Origin: Aristolochia californica | Lineage: Eukaryota; Streptophyta; Magnoliopsida; Piperales; Aristolochiaceae | Length of the DNA stretch: 64,000 nucleotides | Reading direction: 5' to 3' | Assembly: GCA_029961685.1 (NCBI GenBank) | Contig: JARWKL010000011.1 | Span: 1,924,501 to 1,988,500 of the forward strand | In this document: one piece after another, positions 35,611 to 48,254 of the stretch | Layout: the number at the start of each line of letters is the position of its first letter | Numbering within the stretch: position 1 is the stretch's first letter | Notes under the pieces: model-generated | Databases searched by the model: none | The model's input: the letters and a program-made list of their open reading frames with translations, nothing else | Told to the model about the DNA's origin: nothing | Made by a program: the position numbers and the translations under genes

Positions 35611-37749
35611 AGATCGAGCTAGAAACAACTCCTCATCTCTCAGCGTGCGGCCTAACTTACTTCGGGTATAAAGTAAACTATTCAACCTATCTTTTAATAA
35701 GAAACTAAACCAAAATGAAGATAAATGCGTCTTTCACATTAATGGAGAACTGTAAGCATGAATTTGAAAATGTTTTTAACTGATTTACAATACCTGACTA
35801 CCCCCGGCCCTTATCACTTATTCAAACTCTAACCAATGAGAATTTGCCACCTAGGCGTGTGCTTGGGCTGAGCGTGCTTGGGCCATGCGTGCCTGAGTTG
35901 CACACGCCTAGTTTGCATGGGCTTGGGCTGTGTGTGCACATGGGTCGCGCGCGCTTGGCTTGTGCGTTCCTAGGCCATGTATCACTTAAGCTTGTATATA
36001 ATTGTCATCATTAAGCTTTTCAAAATATTACTATTCTTTCTTTTCCATTTCCATGTTCATCCAAACAAAAGAAATCATGTTTCTCTTTCGTTTTCTCCCT
36101 TTTTCATGGGCATAAAAAAAAAATCTTCTCTTTTCTTGTTCATTATCTTTTTTTTTTCTTTTTTTTTCTCTCTCAACTTTCTATGCTACGAACACAAGCC
36201 TTAGAGTCTCTTGGTAATCCTCTTCCTTTTCAATTCAGTTTTGATTTCTGTCATATACGGTGGATGTCATGGGAAAAAAAGTGCTTGCTCTCCCGTATCT
36301 ATTGATATAGGAGAAAATATCTGTCGATACACCTGATACACATCAGATTTTGAGGCTCTCGATACATTTCAAAATCCGATAAGCCCATCACTGTGTCACC
36401 CAAGGATGCCGTTGACGTTTCTGGTTCCAGAAAAAAAGTGTTTTTCTACTCGGCTGATTTCTCTGTTACTGCTGTTATCAATGTCAACGTATACGGTCGA
36501 TGATAAAGAATGAATAAGGTCCTGGATCCACGATACTATCCATTATACTATGCTTAACCATGGCTATTCATTGGGATAAAATCTGTTAAACTCCAGTCGG
36601 CCAATCGGGTTGTAACCGACCAAGATTCTCTAATGTCTTCGAAGTCGCAGGATCTGATTGAACTCACTCAACTACTGATTCCATCCAGCTATGGTGCTCC
36701 TCTTCTTTCGCAGACAAGGAAGAGTTACAGGAGAATACGAACTGAAAAAACCCAATTGGGTTTGAAAACTTCAACATATCGTTTTGATTGGACACAAATG
36801 GCTTCAGTAAACAATACTATCGATACAGACGTCAGTTCTCTGCGCATGTTAAAACTCACAAATAAAGAACTGGAAAAAAAAATACACAAATCACATAATG
36901 TGTCATGCCGGTAATAGTATATGAAACTTTCAAACCTAATCGAGACAGTCGTTTTAACATTACCTAAAGAGACTGCTTTTCTGCAATATTTTTCTACCTT
37001 TATGGGGTGGTTATTGTCCTCTTCCCGCCTGGAGGAGGGGAGGGTGAGCCCTCGCAGCCCCACTGGATGAATAATTAAAGGTACAACGAAGTAGCAGTTG
37101 AAACTAGCATATTTGATAGAGATTGTTATTTTAACGATATTGAGAAAGACGTTTTTTCCCGGTTGTAGCTCCCTTCCTTTTCCATATGATGAGAGAATCT
37201 GATCGTGTATAGGAGGCTGGTGAAGAGGGGAGAAGAGGGGCGGGGTCCTCCTGTTTTTTTTTTTTTTTTAGTAGAGGTGGAGGATGATCTTTCCCTCTCT
37301 CTGTGTCACACAAGTGCGCAAGAGAGAAGATAAGTGGGCATGTTTTTAATATTTATTTTATTAATTTAAAGCTAAATCTGAAACTACAGTATCTAATTGG
37401 CAAGTGTATTAAAATCTCATTGTAGACATTATATTTCACGCATTATAATTTGCTTAAAAAATCCAAACACCTGAGAAGTCGTAATCAACTTACTAATACT
37501 TCCTGCTCGCTGCTCGTCTTCTTGCCTTTCAAGAGCACTGGTTCCGTTTCTATTCACGATCAGACTGGCTCCAGCAAAACTTCTCTTCAAACTGCCATAG
37601 ATATCTGGTACAGAAATCTGGGTGATCTCCATTACCGACCAGTCGTTGGAGTGAAATCAGGTTCTGAGCTGGTCCTCTTGCTACTATCATTGGATTCTTT
37701 GTAAAAACAAAGTTTCTGGGTGGTCTGCTTTCCCCTGCCATAACTAAAC
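35611..37749. other. Upstream region of LSI2-like gene A
   Basis: It contains a GC-richer stretch of short degenerate repeats around cttgggctg/gtgtgc words (35830-35975), pyrimidine-rich DNA (35990-36180) and, nearer the gene, an open frame of 93 codons at 36633-36914 without a recognisable domain. I do not call a gene here. The 37440-37749 part may include 5' UTR of gene A. Confidence 0.5.
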
Positions 37750-39995
37750 ATGGCCCTCGCTAGTACTTACAAAGTTGTTATAGGCTCGATTGCATTTGCA
37801 ATCTTCTGGATCATGGCTGTTTTCCCTGCAGTTCCCTTTCTTCCTATTGGCAGAACTGCTGGTTCTCTCTTGGGTGCCATGCTGATGGTACTTTTCAGAG
37901 TCATTAGCCCAGAGCAAGCTTATGATGCCATTGATCTTCCTATTCTCGGCCTCCTTTTTGGCACCATGGTTGTTAGCATTTACCTTGAACAAGCTGATAT
38001 GTTTAAGTACTTGGGTAGATTGCTCTCATATAAGAGCAGAGGTGGTAAAGACTTACTTTGCAGAATCTGTTTGATTTCGGCCATCTCAAGTGCCCTTTTC
38101 ACCAATGATACAACCTGTGTTATCCTCACCGAATTCGTTCTACAAGTAGCAAGGCAGAACAAATTGTCAGCAGAACCATTCTTACTAGCCTTGGCTTCAA
38201 GTGCCAATATTGGATCTTCAGCTACTCCTATTGGCAATCCACAAAACTTGGTCATAGCTATTCAAAGCGGCATTTCTTTTGGTAAGTTTATCTCAGGGAT
38301 AATTCCTGCTATGTTACTGGGTGTGGTTGTCAACATATTTATCATATTATGTATGTATTGGAGGGTATTATCAGCAGTGAAGGATGAAGAGCAGACTGTG
38401 CCTGAAGTGGTCTCTCATAGTACCCTAGAGTTGAGCCAAGTAACTGTAATTGATGGAATGGTTCATATCCCAGCTATAACTGGGGAATTAAGAAGCATTG
38501 AGGTGCCAAAGAGTCCAAATTCCCTTGAACATGACTCTCAAAGGGTGCTAGGTGGTAGGACTGATTCCAATCTAAATGACTCTCAGAGAGCTCTATCTGC
38601 TAGAAGTGATTCCAACATAAATGACTCCCAGAGAGTGCTATGGGCTGGGAATGATTCCAATATGAGATCAACTGTCTTAAAATCAAAAGATGGGCTTAGA
38701 AGGTTGATATGGAAGACTTGTGTTTACCTTTTAACACTTGGTATGCTTATTGCTATGTTAATGGGGCTTAATATGTCATGGACAGCACTTACAACTGCTC
38801 TAGCTCTTGTGGTTGTTCATTTCAAGGATGCACAATCATGCCTGGACAAGGTCAGAGCTCTGATGTAATTGATGTTTATATAAAAAAATGGAATAGAACA
38901 GCTGTTCAAAGTTCTTGTGATTGAAGAAACTTTTCTTCTTCACTCTCCTTTTCTCCATCGTTTCCAAATAAGTTAGCTAGCAACAGATATCTTTGTCAAA
39001 GTTTTCTTCAAGTTGTTAACCTACCTAACTCAACTGCTTGTCTTGTGTTGTCTTCAGGTTTCATACTCGCTCTTAGTATTTTTCTGTGGGATGTTTATAA
39101 CTGTTGAAGGTTTTAAAGAAACTGGAATACCAAGGGATTTTTGGAATTTGATGAAGCCACATGCAAGAATTAATAACGCTTCTGGCATTATAGTACTTTC
39201 TATTGTGATACTTATTCTCTCAAACATTGTTTCCAATGTTCCTACTGGTAAGTTTTATATGATTCATTGATTTGTCTTTTATGTGAGAGCCTCAATCTAG
39301 TTTTGGAGTAAGTTTGAAATCTTCTGCTTCAAATATATTCTTTGTTTCTTCTCCTTCTTGACTTTGCCATTATCAAATATATTCTTTGTTTCTTCTCCTT
39401 CTTGACTTTGCCATTATGCTTTGAGATGGTTTCAGCTCTTTTGGGTTGAGCAGGTTTCTTAGTTCATGAAGTCTTATGTTAGTTCTCTCTCTCTCTCTCT
39501 GATATGGAGCAACTAATTTTAAGCAAAGTTCTCATGCAAATAAGCAAGAGTATTGTTTCAATTGCTTTTGATAGGATACCAATATTATGTTAATAGCCTT
39601 TATAGAGTTTATCCATTATAGGCAATTGTGGATTAGTTGATATCTAATCACACTACAATCAACAAAATTTTAAATAATATATAAGAACTATTTTGTTGAG
39701 ATTTAAAGAATTTAATGGTTTTTGTCTTGTAGTTCTCCTACTGGGAGCTCAAGTGGCAACAAATGCAGCAACCATTTCTTCAACTCAAGAAACAAAGGCA
39801 TGGCTCATTTTGGCATGGGTGAGCACAGTTGCAGGCAACCTTTCCTTGTTGGGGTCTGCAGCAAACATGATAGTTTGTGAACAAGCCAGGCGAGACGTCT
39901 CCGGTTACACTCTCTCCTTTTGGCGTCATCTTCGGTTTGGAGTTCCCTCAACACTCATAGTCATTGCAATAGGCTTACCTCTCATAAGGGGTTAG
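37750..39995 (+). CDS. LSI2-like efflux transporter, gene A (ArsB/NhaD superfamily)
   Basis: Exons 37750-38850, 39058-39247 and 39733-39995 give 517 residues. It is a multi-pass membrane protein: hydrophobic helices at about 8-31, 37-51, 62-79, 103-117, 180-202, then a cytosolic loop (about 205-312), and further helices to the C-terminus ending GLPLIRG. Signature motifs are [13 protein letters not shown] (117-129) and [14 protein letters not shown] (153-166), the conserved hairpin regions of the ArsB/NhaD/citrate carrier superfamily. The closest known plant relatives are the LSI2-type silicon/arsenite efflux carriers and Arabidopsis At1g02260. The substrate here is not shown by the sequence. 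The loop carries three tandem 15-residue repeats (262-306). Intron phases (0 and 1) are shared with genes D and E. It is the most diverged intact member of the cluster. Confidence 0.92.
38533..38667 (+). repeat. Three in-frame 45-bp tandem repeats in the loop of transporter A
   Basis: Three consecutive 45-nt units (38533, 38578, 38623) encode [30 protein letters not shown] and [15 protein letters not shown]. Gene D has one equivalent unit ([14 protein letters not shown]) and gene E none, so the repeat expanded in A. Confidence 0.95.
39329..39416 (+). repeat. Perfect 44-bp tandem duplication in intron 2 of gene A
   Basis: The 44-bp word starting tcaaatatattctttg at 39329 is repeated exactly from 39373, which indicates a recent duplication. 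Confidence 0.95.
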
Positions 39996-39999
39996 CAAA

Positions 40000-41400
40000 G
40001 CAATGGATTCTCAGTGTCCAATTCTTGCTTTTTTGTGTGTAGGGTGCTTTTGAATTCCTATGGTTTTGTAACATTTAATAGAATGTTTAAATGGTCTCTA
40101 CCGGGTTTTCTTCCTCAACAAGTTGATTTGTAACAAGCATAAATATATGTTAGTCAAATTTTAGGTGACTAACAAGTTTGCTATCATGCTTTTATCAATT
40201 GTTTTGTGATGCTTTTATAGCTTGTATTTAGCTCAATTAACGAAATATATTGTATTTGTATTATTTTCCCCCCTTGACGTTCCGTCCCGCACAGCGTGCA
40301 AACTCACACGTGCAATTCACACATGTGAGTTTCCCACGTGCGATTTTTTTTATAAAAAAAAAAAAAAAAATCTTGCAAATCCTATTCTTAGCCTGTTTTT
40401 CCTCTGGTCGATGCAATTTTGTTAGCCTTAACCGCCTCTAGTACTGCTTTTCCTCTGGACGATGCAACAATACGTAAAAATATAGTGTATTAAAGTTAGC
40501 ATTTGATCAAATTTTCCTATTTTTTTTTATAATTAATCATGTGCGCAGTTAATTGGCTCACGTAATTCTTGTATTAATGTACAATAAATTGCATTCATTA
40601 AATAATATAATATCTAATTTAATTAATTAATATATTAATTTATTTTAATTATACATTAAATTACTTATTCTTGTTGTAATCATGTTTGTTTTACCTAATT
40701 TGGGGTTTAAGTATTATGTTTTAATTAAGTATACTATTATAAGTTACTTATTTTCTTGTTTTTTATATTTTTCTCATTTTGGGACACTAACATTGGAAAC
40801 TGTTTTCTAGTGTACATGAACTTGTCCACACTAATACCAAGTTTGAAATTGAATTTCATGTAGATGAATGAAATGAATTTGAAGCAGGAGATGAAGATGA
40901 ACTTCAAATTTTAAATTTGTTGACTAACCCCCCCTTATAATTCTCATATCTGCAGTAGTTTCAAAGTCTACATTTAGTAATAGACTCATATTGTTCTTCC
41001 TTGGCACCAAATACAGTTCAAGCTTTGATTTGTGGCAGTGATTGGGTTCGGGCTCTTCACGGTGTAAAAAAAAAATCAAAAGGTGAATTTCTTTGATTAA
41101 TTATTTATTATGATATTTTTTAGTATTTTTTTAGTTTTATTTATTAAAATTTTGTTTTATGATTACAGCCTGAGAAGAAGAGTGTAGAGATAATGCTACC
41201 AGTTACATGATTTTTCATGTTTTTCTCATCATGGTAATTTTAATATTTTTAACAACATTAAGTAACTAGTAGTGGAAGAGTATTTTTTTATCTGACAATA
41301 ATTAATTTTATTTTTTTGTTTTTGTCATAGGTAGAGATTTTGCTCATGCAAGGATGTATATTATTTTCTAGCATGAAGAAAAACAACTATAGTTTATAAA
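40000..41400. other. Intergenic region 3' of gene A
   Basis: No gene. A near-perfect inverted repeat AAACTCACACGTG / CACATGTGAGTTT (40300-40312 and 40320-40332, 7-nt loop) stands out. The rest is AT-rich. Confidence 0.6.
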
Positions 41401-41996
41401 TTTATAATGGATTTATAGTTTTTATTTGGGTGATTGTAAATTGATAGTGATATTTCATTTAATTTTGTTGTGTTTGATTATTGTATGAAGTTTATTCGTA
41501 ATGTTATGCAGTTTATGAGTGTTTAGACTATTTTATGGTGTGTATAAATAATTTCATGTAGTGTTTATGAAATGTATAGACAATTTTATGGAGTGTTTAT
41601 GGAGGTATTATGTATATAGATTATGCCCAATTTTAAGTAGAGGTCATGTTAGATTTTATATAGGTATTATATACATAGATTATGCTCAATTTTAAGTAGA
41701 GGGCATGTCCAATCTTATAAATGTATTATATATATATAGGTTATGCCCAATTTTATGTAAAATGTATGCATAGTTTTATATACAGTTTATTTGATATATT
41801 TTTTTTGAAAAGTTTTAAATGTATGTTGAAGCTCGAGCTCGGCTCGAAGTTCGGTTCGAACTTGGTTAAAATTTTTGGGCTCGAGTTCGATAACAATTTT
41901 AGGCTTGAGACGAGGCTCGGCTCAAAATATTTAAATCAAGTTCGGCTTGAACATAGGCAGGTTCGAGCTCGGCTCGGCTCGATGCGACCCCTACCT
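41400..41996 (-). mobile_element. hAT-like non-autonomous element, left partner of a back-to-back pair
   Basis: It ends at …gacccctac with GC-rich ctcgagctcggctcg-type subterminal repeats (41826-41990) and an AT-rich interior containing three diverged copies of an about 60-bp unit (gattatgcccaattttaagt, 41600-41760). The terminus is the reverse complement of the TAGGGGTG start of the adjacent element. The inner boundary is uncertain. Confidence 0.55.
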
Positions 41997-43665
41997 AGGG
42001 GTGTCAGCTGACCCCAAACCTGCAGCCTGCCTATTCCACTCGAATTTGATTTAAATATTTCGAGTTTGAGCCTAAAATTGTAATCAAACTCGAGCCCAAT
42101 ATTTTAAACCGAGTTTGAGTTTGAGGTCCAGTTGACTTCGAACTCTAACCTACATTTAAAACTTTGTATAAAATATATGTAAAATAAATTGTATATAAAA
42201 TTATGTATATATTTTATATAAAATTGGGAGTAACCTCTAATTAAAATTGGTCGTAACCACTGTATATTAACCTTGCATAAAATCATCTATATACTATGCA
42301 TAAAATTATTCATAAAACTTGCATAATTATGTATAAACTTTATTTAATAATCAAACACAAAAATATTCCTTGAAAAATAAAGCTAGTTTTGTCCATTTGT
42401 ACTTATTCATATCATTTTGATTTAATTTAAGGTATGGAAAACCAAATCATCGAGATAGAGAAAAAGTTTAAGAAAATGGTTTTGGATGACAGAGAAGAGG
42501 GAGAGAAAGTTGTGGGAGGGGCTTGATGGTGATAAAGATCGGCGACGGCAGACGGGGGAGGAAGAAAATTGTCGAATGTTGTTTCCCTATTCCCCCCTGA
42601 TTCTCAAGAAGTCGAGACGAAGATGAAGACGAAGCACCTCCCACTCTCGGATCCCAGGCCCTCGATTGATTTGACAAGCCTACTCACGAACTTTCGAACC
42701 GAACCATGGTTCGATCGAATTTGGCTCATTAACTTAAATTTGCCTAATCTAGTTCGAGATCCAGATAAACCGAATCAAATCGATCCGAGTTTGAGCCTGT
42801 CGCGAACCGGTTCGGTTCCATGCCACCGCCAACCAAGAAAATTTTCTAAACCATTTATCAAATTATCTAAAACATTAATCAAGTAAATAGAGATCGAATT
42901 AGATGAGAAATTTAGATCAGACCTAGAAACTTTAATTCTTGTTATTTTTCTTTTGTTTCAAATATATACTTTTTACGATAAGTAGAGGTAGATCTAATTT
43001 TTACTTTAGCCAAATTGTATGTCTCACGGATATTCGTCTCCCTCCCCCACATCAGGCTCGTCTCAAAACCAACCATTGAAAACGGCGCGACAGATTAACC
43101 ACGCCACCACTGCACGTCCATACACAGGATGAAAAACATTTTTCCATTTTTCCATTTTTCCTTCACGTCACTCCTCTCTCTCGGTCGACCTAACCTTACG
43201 CCCTAACTCTCTGTTCCGGACTCTCGTTTCTGCTTGTTCGCCATCTCTGTTGGTCGCCATTTCGTTTGTGCTTGTTTTGTTTGAGCAGTGGTGGGGGTGG
43301 GTGAAAATACTTTTTCCGTCTCTCGGTTCCGTCGAGACGAGCGACGAGGCCGTTGGGCGACAGTGACGATGACGGCAGAAGCGTCCGGGAGGGGGGAATG
43401 AGAGACGGAGACAGAGAAGAGGGAGAGAAAGTTGCGGGAGGAGCTCGGCGGTGATAAGGATTGGCGACGGCAGACGGGGGGAGGAGGAAAGTTGTCGAAC
43501 CGTTTCCCTGTTCCCATGATTCCCGAGAAGTCGAAACGAAGACGAAGCCCTCCCGCCTCCCGCCTCCCGCCTCCGGGCCGTCGTTGAGTTAAACGAGCCT
43601 TCCAGGTAAACCGAATCGAACCGAGTTCGAACCGTTCGCGAACCGGTTTGGTTCGATACCACCCT
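41997..43665 (+). mobile_element. hAT-like non-autonomous element(s), right partner of the pair
   Basis: It starts TAGGGGTGTCA at 41998 and ends …GGTTCGATACCACCCTA near 43665, terminal inverted repeats of the kind seen in plant hAT-like elements. An internal segment with …gagaagagggagagaaagtt and ggcgacggcagacgggg is present twice (42490-42660 and 43405-43575), and an inner degraded terminus lies near 42820, so it may be two nested or tandem elements. Its left 450 bp is an inverted copy of 41520-41996. The long open frame at 43168-43662 (minus) is low-complexity and not a transposase. Confidence 0.6.
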
Positions 43666-43942
43666 AAATTTGGGTTTTTTCTTTAAATTGTCATTGTACG
43701 TACAAAAAGCTGTCTGTTTGTAACAAACTCACTCAGTCTCCAGCCTGCAGTCTGCCGTCTGCGGTACGCACTAACATCGTGAGGCAAAATAACAGCCAAA
43801 AATCGTGCATGATTTTTGTTAGTCTCTGTGCTTGTAGTGTGAGCAGCCAGCTTATTTAACAGGCCGAGTATTCCAGTCCCAGTTGTTTCTGTTTTCCATG
43901 TCTCTGTGCTTTCCCCTGTCGTTACTCACCCCATAATTAAAC

Positions 43943-45416
43943 ATGGCCATGGTTAGTATTGTTGAAGTGTTTTTGGCTCAAATGCATTTGCAATATTCTG
44001 GGTCACGGCTGTTTTTCCTGGGTATACCTTTCTTCCAATCGACCGAACAGCTGGTTCTTTTTTGGGAGGCGCTCTGATGGTAATTTTCAGAGTTATCACC
44101 CCAGACCAAGCTTTTGATGCCATTGATGTCTCTTTCATTGTCTTCCATTTTGGCATCAGGGTTGTCCGTATCTATCTTGAGCAAACTGATATGTTTAAGT
44201 ATTTGGGTAAAATGCTCTCATATAAAAGCAGAGATGGTAAAGACTTACTCTGTCGGATTTGTTTGTTTTCATCATCTCAAGTGCCCTATTTACCAGTGAT
44301 ACAACATGTGTTATCCTCATTGAATTTGTTCTGAAATTTGCAAGTCAGAATAACTTGCCACCTGAACCATTCTTATTTGGTGCAAATATTGGATCCTCAG
44401 CTACGCCAATGGGCAATCCACAAAACTTGATCATAGCTGCTCAGAGTGGCATTTCTTTTCGTTTATTTGCTGTAAGAATAATTCTTACTATGCTACTGTG
44501 GATAGTGGTCAATATGGTTATTATCTTATGTATGTATTGGAGGTTGTTATCACCGGTGAAAGATGAAGAACAGGCTGCTGTGCCTAAACTGGTAGCCGAG
44601 GATGAAGTGGAAGAGAGATGGAAGAGGTTATGGAAGACTTTTGTGTACCTTGTAACACTTGGTATGCTAATTGCTTTGGTAATGGGGTTTAATATGCCAT
44701 AGACAGCAAATACAACTGCTCTAGTTCTTATAGTTGTTGAGTTCAAGGATGCACTTCCATTGCCTGAAAAAGGTCAGCATTCTAATTTCCTTAAGTTTTG
44801 ACGTAACTTTTCTTGATCTTCTTCATTCTCTTTTTCTATAGTTTTTTTTTTTTTCTAAACTCAGCTACTGGAATTCTTGTTCAAGATTTCTCACTGAGAT
44901 TTTGTTCTAATTGTTTAACCTACCAGACTCAACCTTTTTTTTATTTTGTTTTTGCTTCAAGGTTTCATATTACCTCTTATTATTTTTCTGTGGGATGTTT
45001 ATGACTGTTGATGGTTTCAATAAAACCGGAATACCAAGTGCTTTCTGGGATTAAATGGAGCCACATGCACAAATTGATAGTGCTACCGGTATTATAGTGC
45101 TGGCTGCTGTAATACTTGTTCTTTTGCATGTTGCTTCTAATGTTCCTACTGGTAACTATGACTGAACATCTTTTTATATTATTCATAGCTTTCATTTAAC
45201 TTGTAAAACATTTTATAAAATTTAAAGATGTTTAATGATCATACCTTGCTTGGGTCTGCAGCAAACTTGTAAAACATCTTTTTATACTATTCATACCTTG
45301 CTTGGGTCAGCAGCAAACGTGGTAGTCTGCGAGGAGGCCGGAGGGACCATCTCCGATTTGGAATTCCCTCGACACTCATAGTCATAGCAATAGGCTTACC
45401 TCTCATAAGGGCTTAG
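43943..45416 (+). pseudogene. LSI2-like pseudogene B
   Basis: It aligns along its length with gene E but is broken many times. One T is lost near codon 9 (gaagtgttttt), one base is lost near 44265 (ttgttttcatcatctc). A 12-nt deletion removes LASS-region codons (ttatttggtgcaaat near 44375). A TAG lies at 44700-44702 where E has Trp, there is an extra T in the last codons of exon 1 (ccattgcctg), and a one-base loss gives TAA in exon 2 (gggattaaatggag, 45046-45059). The first copy of exon 3 is mostly deleted (45284-45416 remain). The 5' flank (about 43680-43942) matches E 56900-57120. It shares with E the short loop ([13 protein letters not shown]). Beyond 45416 it continues into an intact-looking intron-2 copy ending in a splice acceptor at 46624. 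Confidence 0.92.
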
Positions 45417-46624
45417 AAAGCAATGGATCCTCAGTGGGTTGCCTGTATAGAGCACTTCTGTATTCCCATACTAGATTGTATCTTCCAGTTTTTCCTTTCC
45501 AACAAGCTGATTTCCTGCAGGGTCAGAAGTGATAACAGTCCTTAACAAGCATAGGTGATTTTTGTCAAATTTTCACCTTGCTAAACAGCTTTATTCATAG
45601 CTTTCATTTAACTTGTAAATAATTTTATAAAATTTAAAGATGTTTAATGATCAAGGGATAAATTCAAGTGGTATATTAATGTATGGACAAACACATGTTT
45701 TCTTTAAAACAAATATATATCTTTCTCATTCTTTCTTCTTCTCCTAAGTAATATGCTTAAAAGCAATGTTAGCTTTTCTATCGGTCTTGAGTTGCTAATA
45801 TTGTATAGCCCAAGTGAAGATTCAAGTGTGAAGTAGCTTTTTTCTGCAAATTTTGTCATGCAATTTAATGTTTTATAGTATTTCTGTAATCTGTATTAGT
45901 AATTTAACTTGTATGTTGAAGAATATACTTCTAGCAAGTGTTATTATTTTAAATATCCTTTTTTCCAGCCAATTGTGGTTCAGTCTGTTGTTTAATGTTT
46001 GTTTAGTCATACTATATATCTGTAAATTCTTTGAAAGACATACAAAAACTATTCTTTTCAAAGCTTTTTAAGTAGTTTTGAAGAATAAGCATGTTAATTT
46101 AACTATGACCTGTAGTTGCATATCATAGAGGTGGTTCATCAATTTATGTATCTGGATTATCTGGCTTTGACATGTTCAGTTGTCCTCTGCTAAATAGTAC
46201 TTCCTTAGGAGCTATAAAATGCTTCTAGTGCTGCAAAGTAAGATCACAAATTTCTTGAAGGCTCTTGGAGTGAGATCATAATTTGATGGCCACTTTCAAT
46301 GATGCATAGCACTTTGCGTTGAGAGCTGATGAAACCGAACATGGGATTTCCTGTGTAAAGCTTATCTAATGAGACTCATTTTAAGGAGTTAACGATTTTA
46401 AGCTCTACAGCTCAATGATCATGCAGCAGTCTGGTAGAAGTTGCATGGGCTATCCAGAATTGAAAAAATGTCCTGTGAGCAATTCTTGTTGAAAGCATGA
46501 AACTTAAGCATACTTGAATTAGAATGGAAGGAGTGCCACCATTTCGTTTGCTGACTTCGTTTTTTTTATTAATGGATGGAAATATCTATTTTATTCTGTA
46601 TAATGTATATCTTTTCTCTTGCAG
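45417..46624 (+). other. Intron-2-like DNA of pseudogene B ending in an orphan splice acceptor
   Basis: This stretch follows, on the plus strand, the order of E 59190-60265: remnant of exon 3a 3' UTR, the catgttttctttaaaac word, ctatcggtcttgagttgc, then aatggaaggagtgccacc and the acceptor cttttctcttgcag ending at 46624. In E the same acceptor introduces exon 3b; here exon 3b has been replaced by inverted exon 1 sequence. Confidence 0.85.
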
Positions 46625-47407
46625 ATAATAACCATATTGACCACTATCCCAAGTAGCATAGCAGGAACTATTCCAGCAGCAAATTTATGAGAAGAAATGC
46701 CACTTTGAGCAGCTATGATAAAGTTTTGTGGATTGCCCATTGGCGTAGCTGAGGATCCAATATTTGCACTTGAAGCCAAGGCTAATAAGAATGGTTCAGG
46801 TAGCAAGTTATTCTACCTTGCAAATTTCAGAACAAATTCAATGAGAATAATACATGTTGCATCACTGGTAAATAGGGCACTTGAGACGGCTGAATTCAAA
46901 CAAATCTGACAGAGTAAGTCTTTACCACCTCTGTTTTATACGAGGAGCATTTTACCCAAATACTTGAACATATCAGCTTGTTCAAGATAGATACCGACAA
47001 CCTTGATGCCAAAATGGAAGACAATGAAAGAGTGATCAATGGCATCAAAAGCTTGGTTTGGGATGATAACTCTGAAAATTACCATCAGAGCGCCAGCCAA
47101 GAGAGGAATGATGTCGACGAACAGAGCTTGCAAAGACACCTTCACCCGACTTTCCTACTCGTATGCCGGGAGTTTTTAGTTTTAGGAGTTTAAATTGGAT
47201 AGCTAGGTGAGTACTTCCGTCTGGGAAGTGAGTGAATGTTTGGCATTTGCCCTGAAATTGGAGAAGAACTCAGATGGATGAAATGACTATTTTGCCCTCC
47301 CAAGTTATATTATAAAAAAAATTGAAATCTAATGGACTGATTATTTTAAATTTTGAATGGGATCATGGGGATTTTTATATTAGGAAGAATCACTTGAAAT
47401 ATAGTAT
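46625..47407 (-). pseudogene. LSI2-like fragment C: antisense exon 1 piece plus 5' flank
   Basis: On the minus strand, 47160-46625 encodes broken exon 1 pieces matching D/E (…RVIIPNQAFDAID…, …[13 protein letters not shown], …[27 protein letters not shown]…), with frame errors. Its 5' side is fused by deletion to the shared 5' flank at about 47110-47407 (gtcgacgaacagagctt, ccgggagtttttagttttag, and 47331-47405 matching 51805-51885). Its 3' side is cut at 46624/46625, where it abuts the plus-strand intron end of pseudogene B. Confidence 0.88.
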
Positions 47408-48250
47408 GTTCCATGCTCTTATAACCTATTTTAAAATACGACTTTTTTTTGTAGTTTATAATTTTATAGGTTATTTCCTAAACCGTTTGTTCATCAATTG
47501 ATAGAATGCATATTTAATAATTAGAATTTTTAAATAAATAAATTTTTATTTAATATTCTAAATATGTCAAAAATATAAATAAATATATTGTAAATAAAAT
47601 TTTAAAAATTAATGAAATTAAATATTACTTTAAAAATAAATTAATATAAAATTTTAAAAATAATTTAGATTACAAAAATTATAAAAGTAACTTAAATTAT
47701 AAAAAATTTAAAATTATTTAGATTACTATAAAATTGAAAAAGATAATTTAAATTATAAAAATATTTAATCGTTTTAAATTTAAATTTAAAATAAGTAATA
47801 TTATTAATATTAAAATTCAAAAAAATCTAAAAAAAATAAATTTATGAAATATAGAAAATAAAAAATAATTTAAAATAATATTTTTTAGCTTGTATCTATA
47901 TTTTCTTTAAATTATGCACTAGTCAAGTAATTACTTGAAGAAAAGTTGTATTCATCATAAATATCTCTCAATCCCTTGTGAATCTCTTAAAATTTGTTTT
48001 TTACTTCTTCGCCATAAATCAATCATCTAGAAGAAAAATTTCACTAATTTGAACACTAACTTAGGGTTCAAAACAAGAACAATGGCTAATATTGTGATAA
48101 CTATATACCATATTATTTCTTAAACTTTTTTCATCATCATAGTAGTCATTGATACAATGAATGACTCTGAACAATCACAAAATTTTCTCAAAAGTAAATA
48201 AATTTTACAAATCTCAATAAAATAGAGGTTGGTTGTTGAGCTTTTTGTGC
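47408..48250. other. AT-rich intergenic spacer between fragment C and gene D
   Basis: Low-complexity A/T-rich DNA (47430-47900) with no recognisable gene or element. Confidence 0.65.
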
Positions 48251-48254
48251 TTGA

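Noticed and set aside
36633..36914. 93-codon open frame upstream of gene A as a separate gene
   Set aside because: No recognisable domain, no splice continuation that I can support, and overlapping open frames on the other strand.
43168..43662. 164-codon minus-strand open frame
   Set aside because: Arg/Ser/Pro low-complexity translation of the GC-rich end of a hAT-like element; no transposase motif.
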